From contig PNOF01000012.1 of the NCBI GenBank assembly GCA_013824645.1, positions 1 to 52,716 of the forward strand: a DNA stretch of 52,716 bases, in the 5' to 3' direction. Numbering within the stretch: position 1 is the stretch's first letter; each line of letters begins with the position of its first letter. The stretch comes from Syntrophus sp. (in: bacteria) (GTDB lineage: Bacteria; Desulfobacterota; Syntrophorhabdia; Syntrophorhabdales; Syntrophorhabdaceae). The translations under genes and the position numbers were made by a program. Under the pieces are notes generated by a model, which had not been told where the DNA came from, did no database searches, and was given only the letters and a program-made list of their open reading frames with translations. Positions 34,615 through 44,029 of this stretch are shown here, piece by piece.

Positions 34615-35095
34615 GCTTCCCTCCTTCAGCAATAATTTTGAAGATCTGTGTGAGAAGCACAAGGCATTCTATAAAGCTCGCCAATGATAACCCATAGGCA
34701 ACGGGGTAGTAGGGTACCTGGAGCGTGAGGGAAACCTCATGAGTGTTATAGAGGTCAATCCCTTTCAAAAAGAGGGCATAGGTGAAAATGACAAAAACCC
34801 CGAGACTGATGAGTTTGGTGCAAATATTAAGGGCCATCAGCGCTTTACCGTGGACCACTCCAGTGAGCATGTCTACGTTTACGTGGGCGCCATCCATAGA
34901 GGTCTGGGCAATGGCAAAACCGGCCACAATAGCCCCGGCGTATGACATGAGTTCAAATGTCCCCGTTATTGGCTTCCCCAGGTAACGTAATATAACATCG
35001 GAACAGGTGAGGAGCATCATCAGGGCAAGAATGAGCCCTGCGATGAAGTTCGCGCTTAGCGTGATTCTCTTCGTAGCATTATAAAATACTTCCAT
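34607..35095 (-). CDS. dctQ: TRAP transporter small membrane subunit, module 2
   Basis: A 162-residue, four-helix DctQ, the same length as its module 1 paralogue (LRYLGKPITGTFELMSYAG corresponds to MRYLGVPFMGTYELVSMAG). AAAGGAGG precedes ATG. It follows dctP by 101 bases and overlaps dctM, with which it forms the permease. Confidence 0.93.
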   Translation of the reverse strand: MEVFYNATKRITLSANFIAGLILALMMLLTCSDVILRYLGKPITGTFELMSYAGAIVAGFAIAQTSMDGAHVNVDMLTGVVHGKALMALNICTKLISLGVFVIFTYALFLKGIDLYNTHEVSLTLQVPYYPVAYGLSLASFIECLVLLTQIFKIIAEGGKHE

Positions 35096-35196
35096 TCCTG
35101 TTGCCTCCTTTGGTATGGTGCATACCCCCGAGGTTCTGGGCCCTCAGGGGGTATGCTTTAATAGGGGGTTAGAAGCCCTGTAGGCATCAAGACCTA

Positions 35197-36219
35197 TTAC
35201 TTCCTAAGAGCATTCATGAGGAATTTTACTGCTTCGTCGCCAGGCATTCCTTTTGCATTTGTGTCTTTAATATACTGCTCGACGAGAGGTTTACTGCCCT
35301 TTTCATACCATCTTGCTTCTTCTTCTTTGCTCAGGGTAATAATCTTGTCGCCCCTTTTCACAAGCCAGTCTTTTCCTTCTGCCGTAATATCGGCCCAGAG
35401 TTTTGCGTATTTAACAATATACTCCTCGCTCATTTTATCGATGGTAACCTGAACATCAGCAGGGAGTGAAGCAAATTTCTTTTTGTTCATCATGACAACA
35501 AACGTTGCTGAATAGGCCGTAGTTTTATTTTCAGTGGAATATTTTACGTGTTCACCGGTACGAAAATTGTAAAGTGCCTCATAGCTCGACATAAGCCCAT
35601 CGACAACACCTTTTGAAAGGGCATCGTAGACATCAGGCATAGGCATCGCCACCGGCGCTGCGCCAATCAAACCGACAAATTTTGCATTGGATCCAAAACA
35701 ACGTAATTTGAGGCCCTTTGCATCTTCAAGCTTGTTAACGGGTCTGGTCTTCGTGTGGAGATAACCACCAGGCTGAGAATGGAATAAGAGGATCTTCACA
35801 TCATCAAGTTCTTTTGGCTTGAATTTCTTATAAAAATCGTTCGCAATCTTTGTGCCATCCCCATTTTCTGGCCAACCGATGGGAAGATCGAGCACCTGTG
35901 AGAAAGGGAACCTGCCCATTGTGTATCCAAGTACATGGTTACCTACATCGGCGATACCCTTAACGACGGCATCATAGGATTGAGCGGCAGGGACAAGCGT
36001 GCCGGCTGGATAATAATTGACTTTTACCTTTCCATTAGTACGTTTTTCAAGTTCCTTGCCCCACTCCTGTAAAATTGTATCATGTTTAGCTCCGACCGGG
36101 AACCAGTTGGTAACTTTTAGTGTTATCGCCTTTTGCTGGGCAAAACTGTTCGGAACAACCACACAGGTAACTGCAAAAAACAAAAGAACAAATACTTTGA
36201 TAATGGTTGATGGTCTCAT
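35197..36219 (-). CDS. dctP: TRAP transporter substrate-binding protein, module 2
   Basis: A 340-residue DctP with a signal peptide (hydrophobic core FVLLFFAVTCVVV, cleavage near SFAQQ). The ligand-binding segment (DAKGLKLRCFGSNAKF, then PMPDVYDALSKGVVDG) is conserved. It is a third, more diverged paralogue of the tandem pair in module 1. First gene of a transcript with its own sigma-54 promoter; AAAGGGGG precedes ATG. Confidence 0.93.
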   Translation of the reverse strand: MRPSTIIKVFVLLFFAVTCVVVPNSFAQQKAITLKVTNWFPVGAKHDTILQEWGKELEKRTNGKVKVNYYPAGTLVPAAQSYDAVVKGIADVGNHVLGYTMGRFPFSQVLDLPIGWPENGDGTKIANDFYKKFKPKELDDVKILLFHSQPGGYLHTKTRPVNKLEDAKGLKLRCFGSNAKFVGLIGAAPVAMPMPDVYDALSKGVVDGLMSSYEALYNFRTGEHVKYSTENKTTAYSATFVVMMNKKKFASLPADVQVTIDKMSEEYIVKYAKLWADITAEGKDWLVKRGDKIITLSKEEEARWYEKGSKPLVEQYIKDTNAKGMPGDEAVKFLMNALRK

Positions 36220-36522
36220 GAAACCCCCTTTGAAGAATATTTTTTATTTTGCTGCATTGTTATAAAAAGCAATTTCGATGCCACGCGACCAACCCTGTTC
36301 GAAAACAAGCCTGGAGAGTGCAATCACTCTTGAGAAACCCCGCATGGGCAGGATAGATTCGGATGATCGGTTCTTTATCCGTTGTGCATAATGGATACAT
36401 CTCTGTATCGTATTTACACATCCGTCACAAAGGGAGGATATATGGTCTCCGCTTCGACGATGGAATGCCTTATTAGATACTTTCATCATATACTGCAAGA
36501 GATCTCTCACCGCTTCCATAAC
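36220..36522. promoter_or_regulatory. Control region upstream of module 2 TRAP genes
   Basis: This ~300-base gap holds the sigma-54 promoter (36268-36283) and, ~110 bases upstream of it, GATAC (36394-36398) with GTATC (36405-36409), a short inverted repeat. A 91-codon minus frame spanning it has no ribosome binding site and contains the promoter, so I do not call it. Confidence 0.55.
36268..36283 (-). promoter_or_regulatory. Sigma-54 promoter for dctPQM and ligase, module 2
   Basis: On the minus strand TGGCATCGAAATTGCT matches TGGCACG-N4-TTGCW at all but two positions, with GG and GC 10 bases apart. Transcription should begin near 36257, about 38 bases before the dctP ATG. Confidence 0.75.
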
Positions 36523-37665
36523 CTATCGTCCCAACAATCTTTTTCCGATAATCAATTTCTCAACTTCTTTGGTCCCCTCGAAAATTTCGATGACCTTTGC
36601 ATCACGCCAGTAATGAGCAACATCGTATTCCTCAAGAATACCATAGCCTCCGTGCAGTTGTAAGGCTTCGTCTGAAACTTTCACCGCCACCTCAGCCGCA
36701 TACCACTTTGTCATGGCAATAATTTCATGGTCCATTTCACCCCGATCTACCCTCGCGCTCGTGCTGTAAAGGAAACACCTCGCTGCCTCAACCAAAGTGG
36801 CCATCTCGGCTATCTTTGTCTGAACAACCGGTGAATCGGCTAGAGGCGCGCCAAACTGTTTTCTTTTACGCACATGGTCTATGGCTTTTTCTAATGCCCC
36901 CTGGGCTGTGCCGACACCAAAACCTGCTGCTTCGAGGCGAGAACGATTGAGAAATTCCATGATGTTATAAAACCCTTTTCCCTCCTTTCCCAGTAAATTT
37001 TCTTTCGGTACTCTTACATCATTAAAGGTAACCTCCCCCGTATCAGAACAACGAATGGAAAGCTTATTCATTAATTTGCTTGCTTCGTAACCCGGCCTGT
37101 TCGTTTCCACAATGATGGTGCTGAAACGATCGTATTTTTTCTTCGCTTCCGGGTTTGTAATACAGAGCACAATCAAAAAATCAGCACGATTGGCATTGGT
37201 AATAAAGGTCTTATTACCGGAAATTATATAGTCCTCTCCGTCTTTTTTCGCCATGGTCTTTATGGAGGAAACGTCACTTCCCGCATCGGGTTCTGTAATG
37301 GCTACACCCATTTTTGCCTTACCCCCGCAAACCATAGGAAGGTATTTCTGTTTCTGTTCTTCCGATCCAATGAGCTTTATCAGCTGTGTGCCAAAAAACG
37401 TTGAGGTTATTGAGTGGGCGATACCGCAGTCTATTCGGGCCAGTTCCTCACAGATTAAACTGTGTTCAAGATACCCAAGACCAGCCCCGCCATATTCTTC
37501 GTCTATAAAGACGGCAAGAAATCCAAGTTCTGCAGCTTTTTCCCAAAGCTTTTCATCAAAGTGCTGCTTTTCATCAAGTTCCCGGGCTATTTCTTTCAGT
37601 TCTCCTTCGGCGAATTCCCGGGCTGCCTTTTTTATGTCTTTTTGTTCTGATGTCAGTTCGAACAT
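36523..37665 (-). CDS. Acyl-CoA dehydrogenase, module 2
   Basis: A 380-residue FAD-dependent dehydrogenase closely related to the module 1 enzyme (both start with a TSEQKDIKKAAREFAEGE-type stretch). Visible are AITEPDAGSDVSSIKTMA, the flavin segment ISGNKTFITNA, and the C-terminal IFEGTKEVEKLIIGK with the catalytic-base Glu. It desaturates an acyl-CoA and reduces Etf. GGGAGG precedes ATG. It lies 99 bases after the ligase and no separate promoter is obvious. Confidence 0.93.
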   Translation of the reverse strand: MFELTSEQKDIKKAAREFAEGELKEIARELDEKQHFDEKLWEKAAELGFLAVFIDEEYGGAGLGYLEHSLICEELARIDCGIAHSITSTFFGTQLIKLIGSEEQKQKYLPMVCGGKAKMGVAITEPDAGSDVSSIKTMAKKDGEDYIISGNKTFITNANRADFLIVLCITNPEAKKKYDRFSTIIVETNRPGYEASKLMNKLSIRCSDTGEVTFNDVRVPKENLLGKEGKGFYNIMEFLNRSRLEAAGFGVGTAQGALEKAIDHVRKRKQFGAPLADSPVVQTKIAEMATLVEAARCFLYSTSARVDRGEMDHEIIAMTKWYAAEVAVKVSDEALQLHGGYGILEEYDVAHYWRDAKVIEIFEGTKEVEKLIIGKRLLGR

Positions 37666-37764
37666 TTCTCAACCTCCCTCTGGTAAGTGGTATTATTCAA
37701 CAATGATATATTAATAAAAACCCCTTCATGATACTTGCTGTATTCTCGCTCAGGTCAATGATCA

Positions 37765-39345
37765 TCATAATGAACCGAATTGTTTCCGTAGTTCCGGTTT
37801 TGCAATCTTACCAGCTGGATTACGGGGCATCTCAGGGATAAAGTAGACCATCTTCGGCACTTTATATCCAGCTATCTTTCCCTTGCAGTATTGGATTACC
37901 TCGCTATCAGTCATCTTTTCTCCGTCATTCAATACCACGATTGCCGCAACTGCCTCTCCCCATACTGTATGAGGAACACCGATTGCTGAAGATTCCCGCA
38001 CGGCGGGGTGTTCATTGATAACCTTTTCGATCTCCGCCGGATATACGTTTTCCCCTCCGGTAATGATCATGTCCTTTTTCCGGTCAATAATGGAGATATA
38101 TCCCTTCTCGTCAATGGCACAGATGTCTTCAGTATAGAACCACCCGTCTCTGAAGGCCTTCTGTGTTTGCTCTTCCTTGCGCCAGTATCCAACAGCAGTG
38201 CCCAGACCCCTGGCCTTCATTTCGCCGATACCCGGAAGGATAACCACCTCATCGTTGTCATCAACAATGAGGACTTCGCAGTCATAAGCTGCCCTCCCGC
38301 AGGACTCAAGGATATCGATATTTCCTTCGGCAAATTCTTTTTCAATGTCCTTCACTGAAAGGTTCGTGGTGACCCCCGTCGTTTCTGTTGTACCGTGATG
38401 TTCGCCGAGAATACAGCCAAAGGTGTCGATGAATTGTTTATAGACAGACGGTATGATCCCCGCTCCGGCAAACCAGAGCTTTTTCATGCTTGAAATATCA
38501 TATTTTTCCTTCACAGAAGGCCAGGTATCGAGAAGCATCCTTACCATGGGTGTCGCAAGCATGCCCGCCACCAGACCTTCTTCGTGGGCTGCCTTAAAAA
38601 GCGCTTCGGCATCCCATTTCTGAAAAAGCATGCTCGTGGCCCCTTTATAGAAAGGTCCTAGGAAAGAAGTGCAGGCAGTCACATGGTACATTGGGCAGAT
38701 CGTAAAACCAATATCGTCGGTTTTAATCTCATTGTTGAAGGAGCAGGTACGTCCACAATGGTAAAGATTTCCATGAGTTTGCATTACGCCTTTCGGCAGC
38801 CCCGTTGTTCCACTGGTATACATGAGCATGGCGATGTCGTCTTCCAGGACCGGCATATCTGGGTCATTGGGCGTTGCATTCCGAATCACCTCTTCGTAGT
38901 CATGCCATTCTTCCGGTTTTTTTTCTTTCGATCCGATATAAATAAAGTGCTCTATATTGGGAAGTTGTTCCCTTATCTGCTCTACAACAGAGAGGTACTG
39001 TTCGTCAACACATAAAGCCCTTGGCGCAGCATCCAAAAGCACGCCCGCCATTTCTGGTGGCGCCAGCCTGAAATTGACAGGCACGAAAATATATCCCGCA
39101 CTTGGTACGCTGAGGATCAATTCCATGTATTCATAGCTGTTCTGGCTCAGTATGCCTACGCGATCTCCCTTTTTCAGTCCCATGCTGTGTAATGCGCGCC
39201 CCATTCTGTTTGTCCTGTCCTTGAGGCCCTTAAAGGTGCACATCTTGCCCGTCTCGACTTCCTTCATTGCAATTTTATCAGGGTAGAGTGCTGCATTCCT
39301 GTTGATGAGTGTTCGTAACGTAGAAAAGTTTCTTTCTCCGGTCAT
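37765..39345 (-). CDS. AMP-forming acyl-CoA ligase, module 2 proximal
   Basis: I start this gene at ATG 39345 (MTGERNFSTLRTLINRN) because AAGGAG sits six bases before it and the first residues line up with the module 1 ligase; an upstream in-frame start at 39396 would add 17 residues without a ribosome binding site. The result is 526 residues. YTSGTTGLPKG, WFYTEDICAIDEKG, RKKDMIITGGENVYP and the catalytic Lys in PRNPAGKIAKPELR are present. It is the near counterpart of the 20331-21902 ligase and is followed by acyl-CoA dehydrogenase. Confidence 0.92.
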   Translation of the reverse strand: MTGERNFSTLRTLINRNAALYPDKIAMKEVETGKMCTFKGLKDRTNRMGRALHSMGLKKGDRVGILSQNSYEYMELILSVPSAGYIFVPVNFRLAPPEMAGVLLDAAPRALCVDEQYLSVVEQIREQLPNIEHFIYIGSKEKKPEEWHDYEEVIRNATPNDPDMPVLEDDIAMLMYTSGTTGLPKGVMQTHGNLYHCGRTCSFNNEIKTDDIGFTICPMYHVTACTSFLGPFYKGATSMLFQKWDAEALFKAAHEEGLVAGMLATPMVRMLLDTWPSVKEKYDISSMKKLWFAGAGIIPSVYKQFIDTFGCILGEHHGTTETTGVTTNLSVKDIEKEFAEGNIDILESCGRAAYDCEVLIVDDNDEVVILPGIGEMKARGLGTAVGYWRKEEQTQKAFRDGWFYTEDICAIDEKGYISIIDRKKDMIITGGENVYPAEIEKVINEHPAVRESSAIGVPHTVWGEAVAAIVVLNDGEKMTDSEVIQYCKGKIAGYKVPKMVYFIPEMPRNPAGKIAKPELRKQFGSL

Positions 39346-39422
39346 TACAGACTCCTTCTGGTGCTGGTCTTTTTTCATAGGCAAATTGTTTATCAACCGT
39401 TTCGGTCTCTGTGATGTCTAAT

Positions 39423-39438
39423 AGCAATTGCCGTGCCA
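39423..39438 (-). promoter_or_regulatory. Consensus sigma-54 promoter for module 2 ligase-dehydrogenase
   Basis: On the minus strand TGGCACGGCAATTGCT matches TGGCACG-N4-TTGCW at every specified base. GG and GC are 10 bases apart. Predicted start is about 39412, with a ~67-base leader. Confidence 0.88.
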
Positions 39439-39532
39439 ACACGGGGAAAATCCTTTCCCAAGGCGGCAAACACCTGACAATATTCGTTCTTCTGCGGAGG
39501 GGCAAAATAAAATAGTCTTGTGAAAAATAATA

Positions 39533-39558
39533 AGAATGGTAACGAGTGTTCCCATTCT
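39533..39558. promoter_or_regulatory. Inverted repeat, candidate enhancer site upstream of the module 2 promoter
   Basis: AGAATGG at 39533-39539 and CCATTCT at 39552-39558 form a perfect 7-bp inverted repeat with a 12-base spacer, about 110 bases upstream of the -24 element. Its arms differ from those at 20194-20216, which fits two separate regulators. Confidence 0.5.
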
Positions 39559-39598
39559 ACACACTTTCGAGTACTTACATTTGAATATTCTCTACAGG

Positions 39599-40993
39599 TT
39601 ATTTGTCGATGTGCAGGGGAGAATCTTTCTGGATCTCTTCAACTTTTTGGTATAATTTCTTTCTGCTGATACCCAGAAGCCGGGCTGCTTTGCTTTTGTT
39701 CCCACCGGCAAGTTTGAGCACTCTCTCTATGTGATCCTTCTCCATACTGTCCAGTCGTAATGTATCCTGAGTCCACGCCTGTTTTTCAATCATGGGAGCA
39801 GAAGGTGGCGCCTCGACCATGCTCTGTGGTAAGTCACTACTTGCAATGGTCTCTCTGCTGGCCGATATCAATATGGCCCGTTCCAACACATTTGCCAGTT
39901 CTCGCACATTCCCGGGCCAGGTATAGTTCATAAGAACATTCAGGGCATCTTCTGAGATGATCTTCTTATTACCACCCCTGGCATGCTTCTCCATAAAATA
40001 ATTGGCCAGACGGGGGATATCTTCTCTTCGATGACGCAGCGGAGGGACAGTGATAATGAAGGTATTCAACCTATAGAATAGATCCTTGCGGAACCGGTTG
40101 GTTTCCACCTCTTCTTCTATGCTTTTGTTAGTGGCAAAAACAAACCGGACATCGACGGTAATCTCTTTTGTATCTCCAAGTCTTCTGAAAACAGACGTTT
40201 CAAGAGCCCGGAGCAGTTTTGCCTGAATAGCGGGGCTCATGTCGGCCACCTCGTCGACAAAAAAAGTACCCTTGTCAGCAATCTGCATAAGACCCACTTT
40301 GTCTGTCTGTGCGCCGGTGAAGGCACCCTTCTTATATCCGAAGAGTTCACTTTCGAGGATATTTTCCTGCAGGCAGCTTGCATTAACGGCAACAAAGGGA
40401 TTTGCGGAGCGACTTGAATTATCGTGAATGGCCCTGGCGACCAGCTCTTTCCCGGTACCTGTTTCTCCCAAAACCAGAACAGGTACATTAGAAGTACCCA
40501 ACAAAGAGATGAACTTTTTTACTTCTTTGATCCCCTTGGCTTCCCCGATTAATCTATCATGGGTCTCGACCCGCTGCAGGTGGGCTTTGAGAATAATATT
40601 CTTTTCCTTGAGCTGTTTCTTTTCATAAGCCTTCAAGATTATAGTATGCAGTTCCGAAAGCTTGCATGGCTTCGTGAGGTAATCATAGGCCCCGAGTTTC
40701 ATGGACCGTATGGCAGTATCCACCGAGGCATAGCCCGTAAGCATAATGACCTCAGCGGTCGGTTGGGCCTCTCTGAGCATTTCCAAAAGCTCAACGCCGT
40801 CCATGTCGGGGAGCTTTATATCAAAAAGTCCCACATCAAGGGGTTCTGCCTTAATTATGGAAATGGCATCCCGTCCGTTTGACGCAGTGAAAACTTTCAT
40901 GCCTTCTTTAGAAAGCTTTTTCTTGAATGCTTCCAGTAATTGATGTTCGTCATCCACAATGAGGATTCGTATGACAGGGCTCTCAGTTTCCAT
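39599..40993 (-). CDS. Sigma-54 NtrC-family response regulator, module 2
   Basis: A 464-residue regulator with receiver (phosphoacceptor D58), AAA+ domain (GETGTGKE, GAFTGA, FVDEVADM) and C-terminal Fis-type helix-turn-helix (NKSKAARLLGISRKKLYQKV). It overlaps the kinase gene by 11 bases. It is strongly similar to the module 1 regulator; helix-turn-helix residues are mostly the same but not identical. The consensus sigma-54 promoter just downstream is the most likely target. Confidence 0.95.
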   Translation of the reverse strand: METESPVIRILIVDDEHQLLEAFKKKLSKEGMKVFTASNGRDAISIIKAEPLDVGLFDIKLPDMDGVELLEMLREAQPTAEVIMLTGYASVDTAIRSMKLGAYDYLTKPCKLSELHTIILKAYEKKQLKEKNIILKAHLQRVETHDRLIGEAKGIKEVKKFISLLGTSNVPVLVLGETGTGKELVARAIHDNSSRSANPFVAVNASCLQENILESELFGYKKGAFTGAQTDKVGLMQIADKGTFFVDEVADMSPAIQAKLLRALETSVFRRLGDTKEITVDVRFVFATNKSIEEEVETNRFRKDLFYRLNTFIITVPPLRHRREDIPRLANYFMEKHARGGNKKIISEDALNVLMNYTWPGNVRELANVLERAILISASRETIASSDLPQSMVEAPPSAPMIEKQAWTQDTLRLDSMEKDHIERVLKLAGGNKSKAARLLGISRKKLYQKVEEIQKDSPLHIDK

Positions 40994-42488
40994 AGTCTTC
41001 CTTTCGGTATACAGGGAAAATAACCTTGAAGGTACTTCCTCTTCCCAATGTACTTGCTACTTCAATCTTTCCGCCCATTTTGTTCAGAAATTCATAACAG
41101 AGAGTAAGACCGAGTCCTACGCCTTTGCCCGAATCTTTTGTCGAGAAAAAGGGTTCAAAAATCTTGTCGACGAGGCCTTCGTGAATACCGACGCCATTGT
41201 CCTCAACGGCAACTATCACTTTGTTATCAGAGGGAAAGACCTTAAGCTGTATTACTTTCACTTCTCTTTCCCCTACAGCATCCACGGCATTCTGAAGAAT
41301 ATTCATCAAGGACTGCTTTGTCGCATTTACGTCCCCTTTGATATGCGGCAAGTCAGGGGCAATCTCCTTCACAAAGTGAATGTTCAATTTCTTGAAGTTA
41401 ATCAACTTTATAAGATCGTTTAAACAGGCATTCAGATCTATTTCCTGAACTTCAAAGCCTTTTTTCTTTGTCAGATCAATCATGTCCTTGATGATGTTTT
41501 TGCAGCGAAATGCCTGCTCCTGTATGACATCGAGATATTCCCGGAGTTCAGTCACGTCGCTTTCGTTTACAATACCCTCTTTAAAACCCTGGAATAATTC
41601 GCAGGCCAGCTCTGAATTAGCAGCAATTGTGGCCAGAGGATTATTCAACTCATGGGCAACCCCTGTCATGAGTCTCCCGATGACGGACATTTTTGCGTCC
41701 TGAATTGACTGTATCTTTGCCTTTACCTTTTCCGTATTATCTTCAATGATACAGAGCAGCATCTCTACCGTGTCGCTTTTGCCTTTTAAGGGAATTCCCC
41801 GGAAATGAATATACTGCCCTGTGTCCCCACGATAGGTTACAAAGGGAAAGTCCTGCAGTTCAAATGGCTCACCCTGGAGTCCCTTTTTTATATGTTCAGC
41901 AAGGCCGCACCTCACCGTGTATGGGTTCTTAAGCCAGTTAAATCCAACAAGTTTTTCCTCCGCCTCGGAACCCAGTCCCGAAAGGGCGGCCAGCGCCGGA
42001 TTTACACTGGTAAATTTACCGCTTTTATCTATTGTAAAAATCGCTACAGGCGCGTTTTCGATAATCACCCGGTTAAAGTCATTGAGACGGCGTAGTTCAT
42101 CTTCCGCCCTTTTGTGGGCCGTTATATCCTGAACAGTGACAATAACAAGCGGTCCACTGTCGACCGTTTCTTCTTTTAAGGGTGTTGATGTAGTCAGATA
42201 ATAGGCGCCCTTCCCCATGAAGATTCTTCGCATTTCTGCATACTCCGACGCCCCGCTCTCGAAGGCTTTGATGGCAGGACAATCCTCGCAAGGAGCTTTG
42301 TTGCCGAATATTACCGCATAGCAGTTTTTGTTTTCTGTATAGGAAATCTTCTTTCCCTTTATCCATCGCAACAACCTTTCATTGGCCCAGTAGATATTTA
42401 ATTCTCTGTCGATGACATAGATACCGATTGGAATAGAATTGAGGATAGACTGAACAAGGTCCTTCGCTGCTTCAGGCGTCGCACTCAA
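40983..42488 (-). CDS. PAS-domain sensor histidine kinase, module 2
   Basis: A 501-residue soluble kinase with two PAS domains (SILNSIPIGIYVIDRELNI near 14 and [16 protein letters not shown] near 148), H-box [11 protein letters not shown] and a HATPase domain (NILQNAVDAV, VEDNGVGIHE, GVGLGLTL). The second PAS and all that follows parallel the third PAS of the module 1 kinase (GFNWLKNPYT and [10 protein letters not shown]). The first PAS has CEDCPA, a possible metal or redox site. The start is TTG (42488), with GGGAG upstream. No membrane helix. Confidence 0.92.
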   Translation of the reverse strand: MSATPEAAKDLVQSILNSIPIGIYVIDRELNIYWANERLLRWIKGKKISYTENKNCYAVIFGNKAPCEDCPAIKAFESGASEYAEMRRIFMGKGAYYLTTSTPLKEETVDSGPLVIVTVQDITAHKRAEDELRRLNDFNRVIIENAPVAIFTIDKSGKFTSVNPALAALSGLGSEAEEKLVGFNWLKNPYTVRCGLAEHIKKGLQGEPFELQDFPFVTYRGDTGQYIHFRGIPLKGKSDTVEMLLCIIEDNTEKVKAKIQSIQDAKMSVIGRLMTGVAHELNNPLATIAANSELACELFQGFKEGIVNESDVTELREYLDVIQEQAFRCKNIIKDMIDLTKKKGFEVQEIDLNACLNDLIKLINFKKLNIHFVKEIAPDLPHIKGDVNATKQSLMNILQNAVDAVGEREVKVIQLKVFPSDNKVIVAVEDNGVGIHEGLVDKIFEPFFSTKDSGKGVGLGLTLCYEFLNKMGGKIEVASTLGRGSTFKVIFPVYRKEDYGN

Positions 42489-42697
42489 TTATATTGATCT
42501 CCCATAGAAAATTAACTTATTGCAATATTATATATTTTTTTCCAAACAAAACATATCTTTATAAACTTGATGGATTTATGTCTTGACTAATTGGGGTCAG
42601 TACACTATAGAGACCGGTATATGCCAATTTGTTCGCCAACACACGCTATGGACTGTTGATGAGAAATAATTGAGAACTATAGAAGGTTTAGAAAAAA

Positions 42698-42787
42698 TGG
42701 CGGAGGGAGTAGGATTTGAACCCACGGAAGGCGTGAACCTTCAGCGGTTTTCAAGACCGCCGCCTTAAGCCTCTCGGCCATCCCTCC
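42698..42787 (-). tRNA. tRNA-Ser(UGA)
   Basis: A 90-base class II tRNA on the minus strand. The 5' GGAGGGA pairs with 3' TCCCTCC, followed by G and an encoded CCA. The anticodon loop TTGAAAA in the arm CGGTC...CCG gives anticodon UGA. A long variable arm (GAAGGTTCACGCCTTC) and T arm GGGTTCAAATCC are present. Confidence 0.96.
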
Positions 42788-42837
42788 GACCTGTACGATA
42801 TAGAACCTCAAATGCAAGATTTGAAACAAAAAACTCT

Positions 42838-43824
42838 TTACCAGCGGAGCAGACTGCTTCCCCATGTGAGACCACCCCCAAAAGCCGATAGGACTACAAG
42901 GTTATCCTTCTTCAGTGTTCCGTTGCGTGCAGCCTCATCAAGGGCAATAGGTACTGTTGCTGAAGAAATATTACCATATTTTTCAATGGTCATATAGATC
43001 TTATCCATAGGCACATCCAACTTTTTAGCCATCGCCTGAAGTATCCTAATATTTGCCTGATGGGGTATGATAAGATCCACATCGCTAATCGTATATCCAT
43101 TTGCTGCCGCTGCTTCCTCGCAAGCCCCGGCAAACCGGTTGACGGCCACCTTAAAAGATTTATTTGCCTCTATCATCTTCAGAAAATGAAGACCCTTATC
43201 TACGCTTTCGTAGGAAATGGGTGTCGTTTTCGAACCACCTCCAGGCATAAGGAGCGTGTCACCACCTGCGCCATCAGTATGAATATGAGTTGAGAGTACT
43301 TCGGCTCCATTCTGGCTTTCAGTAACTATTGCCGCTCCGGCGCCATCTCCCCAGAGAATACAACTTTCCCGTTCTTTCCAGTTCACTACTCTGGTCATTA
43401 TCTCACCGGCCACAACAAGCACTTTTTTATTCGCTCCAGCCCGGATAAGTTTATCGGCTAAATGGAGGGCAAAAAGAAAACCAGAGCATGCGGCAGTAAC
43501 ATCAAAAGACACGGCATTGTCACATTTCAGTTTTGCCTCTAACCAATTCGCGCCAGCCGGGCAATGTGTATCAGGAGTAATTGTGGCAAGAATGATGAGG
43601 TCTACATCGGCTGCTTTGATACCGGCCATTTTCATGGCCCTTTCGCTGGCAATTTTACACAGATCAGAGGTTGCTGCATCTTTTTCTGCTACCCTGCGCT
43701 CTTTAATACCCGTTCTTGTATAGATCCATTCATCTGTCGTATCAAGAAATTTCTCAATATCAAAGTTTGTCATGATCTTCTCGGGAAGATAAGACCCGGT
43801 TCCGATAATGCCGATTTTTTTCAT
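42838..43824 (-). CDS. fabH: 3-oxoacyl-[acyl-carrier-protein] synthase III
   Basis: A 328-residue thiolase-fold condensing enzyme. Catalytic Cys113 (AACSGF), His in IPHQANIRI and Asn in YGNISSATVP form the FabH triad. It condenses acetyl-CoA or another acyl-CoA starter with malonyl-ACP to begin fatty-acid synthesis. I use ATG 43824 with GGAG upstream; an adjacent TTG (43827) is possible but has worse spacing. It stands alone, divergent from the EamA gene. Confidence 0.95.
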   Translation of the reverse strand: MKKIGIIGTGSYLPEKIMTNFDIEKFLDTTDEWIYTRTGIKERRVAEKDAATSDLCKIASERAMKMAGIKAADVDLIILATITPDTHCPAGANWLEAKLKCDNAVSFDVTAACSGFLFALHLADKLIRAGANKKVLVVAGEIMTRVVNWKERESCILWGDGAGAAIVTESQNGAEVLSTHIHTDGAGGDTLLMPGGGSKTTPISYESVDKGLHFLKMIEANKSFKVAVNRFAGACEEAAAANGYTISDVDLIIPHQANIRILQAMAKKLDVPMDKIYMTIEKYGNISSATVPIALDEAARNGTLKKDNLVVLSAFGGGLTWGSSLLRW

Positions 43825-44029
43825 CAAATACTCCGTTAGTTATTTCTCAACAGTGTCTAAATAGAACAGAAAAGTGTCAGTGTTGTCAAGGACAAAGATA
43901 GATTTATAGTCAATCCGCATGCTATAGTGAATACAAAATAACTACAAAATAAGGAGCACTAGATAAGGTTCTGACAAGAATATCCTTGACAGAAAGTGTA
44001 TAATATTTTTAAAACTACTTGCTAACCAT

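Noticed and set aside
36244-36519. 91-codon minus-strand frame between dctP and acyl-CoA dehydrogenase
   Set aside because: No ribosome binding site, no family resemblance, and the frame contains the sigma-54 promoter of dctP.
42677-42865. 62-codon minus-strand frame
   Set aside because: It is a read-through of the tRNA-Ser gene; the internal GGMAERLKAAVLKTAEG-type stretch is the well-known false translation of tRNA-Ser.
43986-44004. TTGACA and TATAAT words upstream of the EamA gene
   Set aside because: They are 7 bases apart, not 16-18, so they cannot work together as a sigma-70 promoter.
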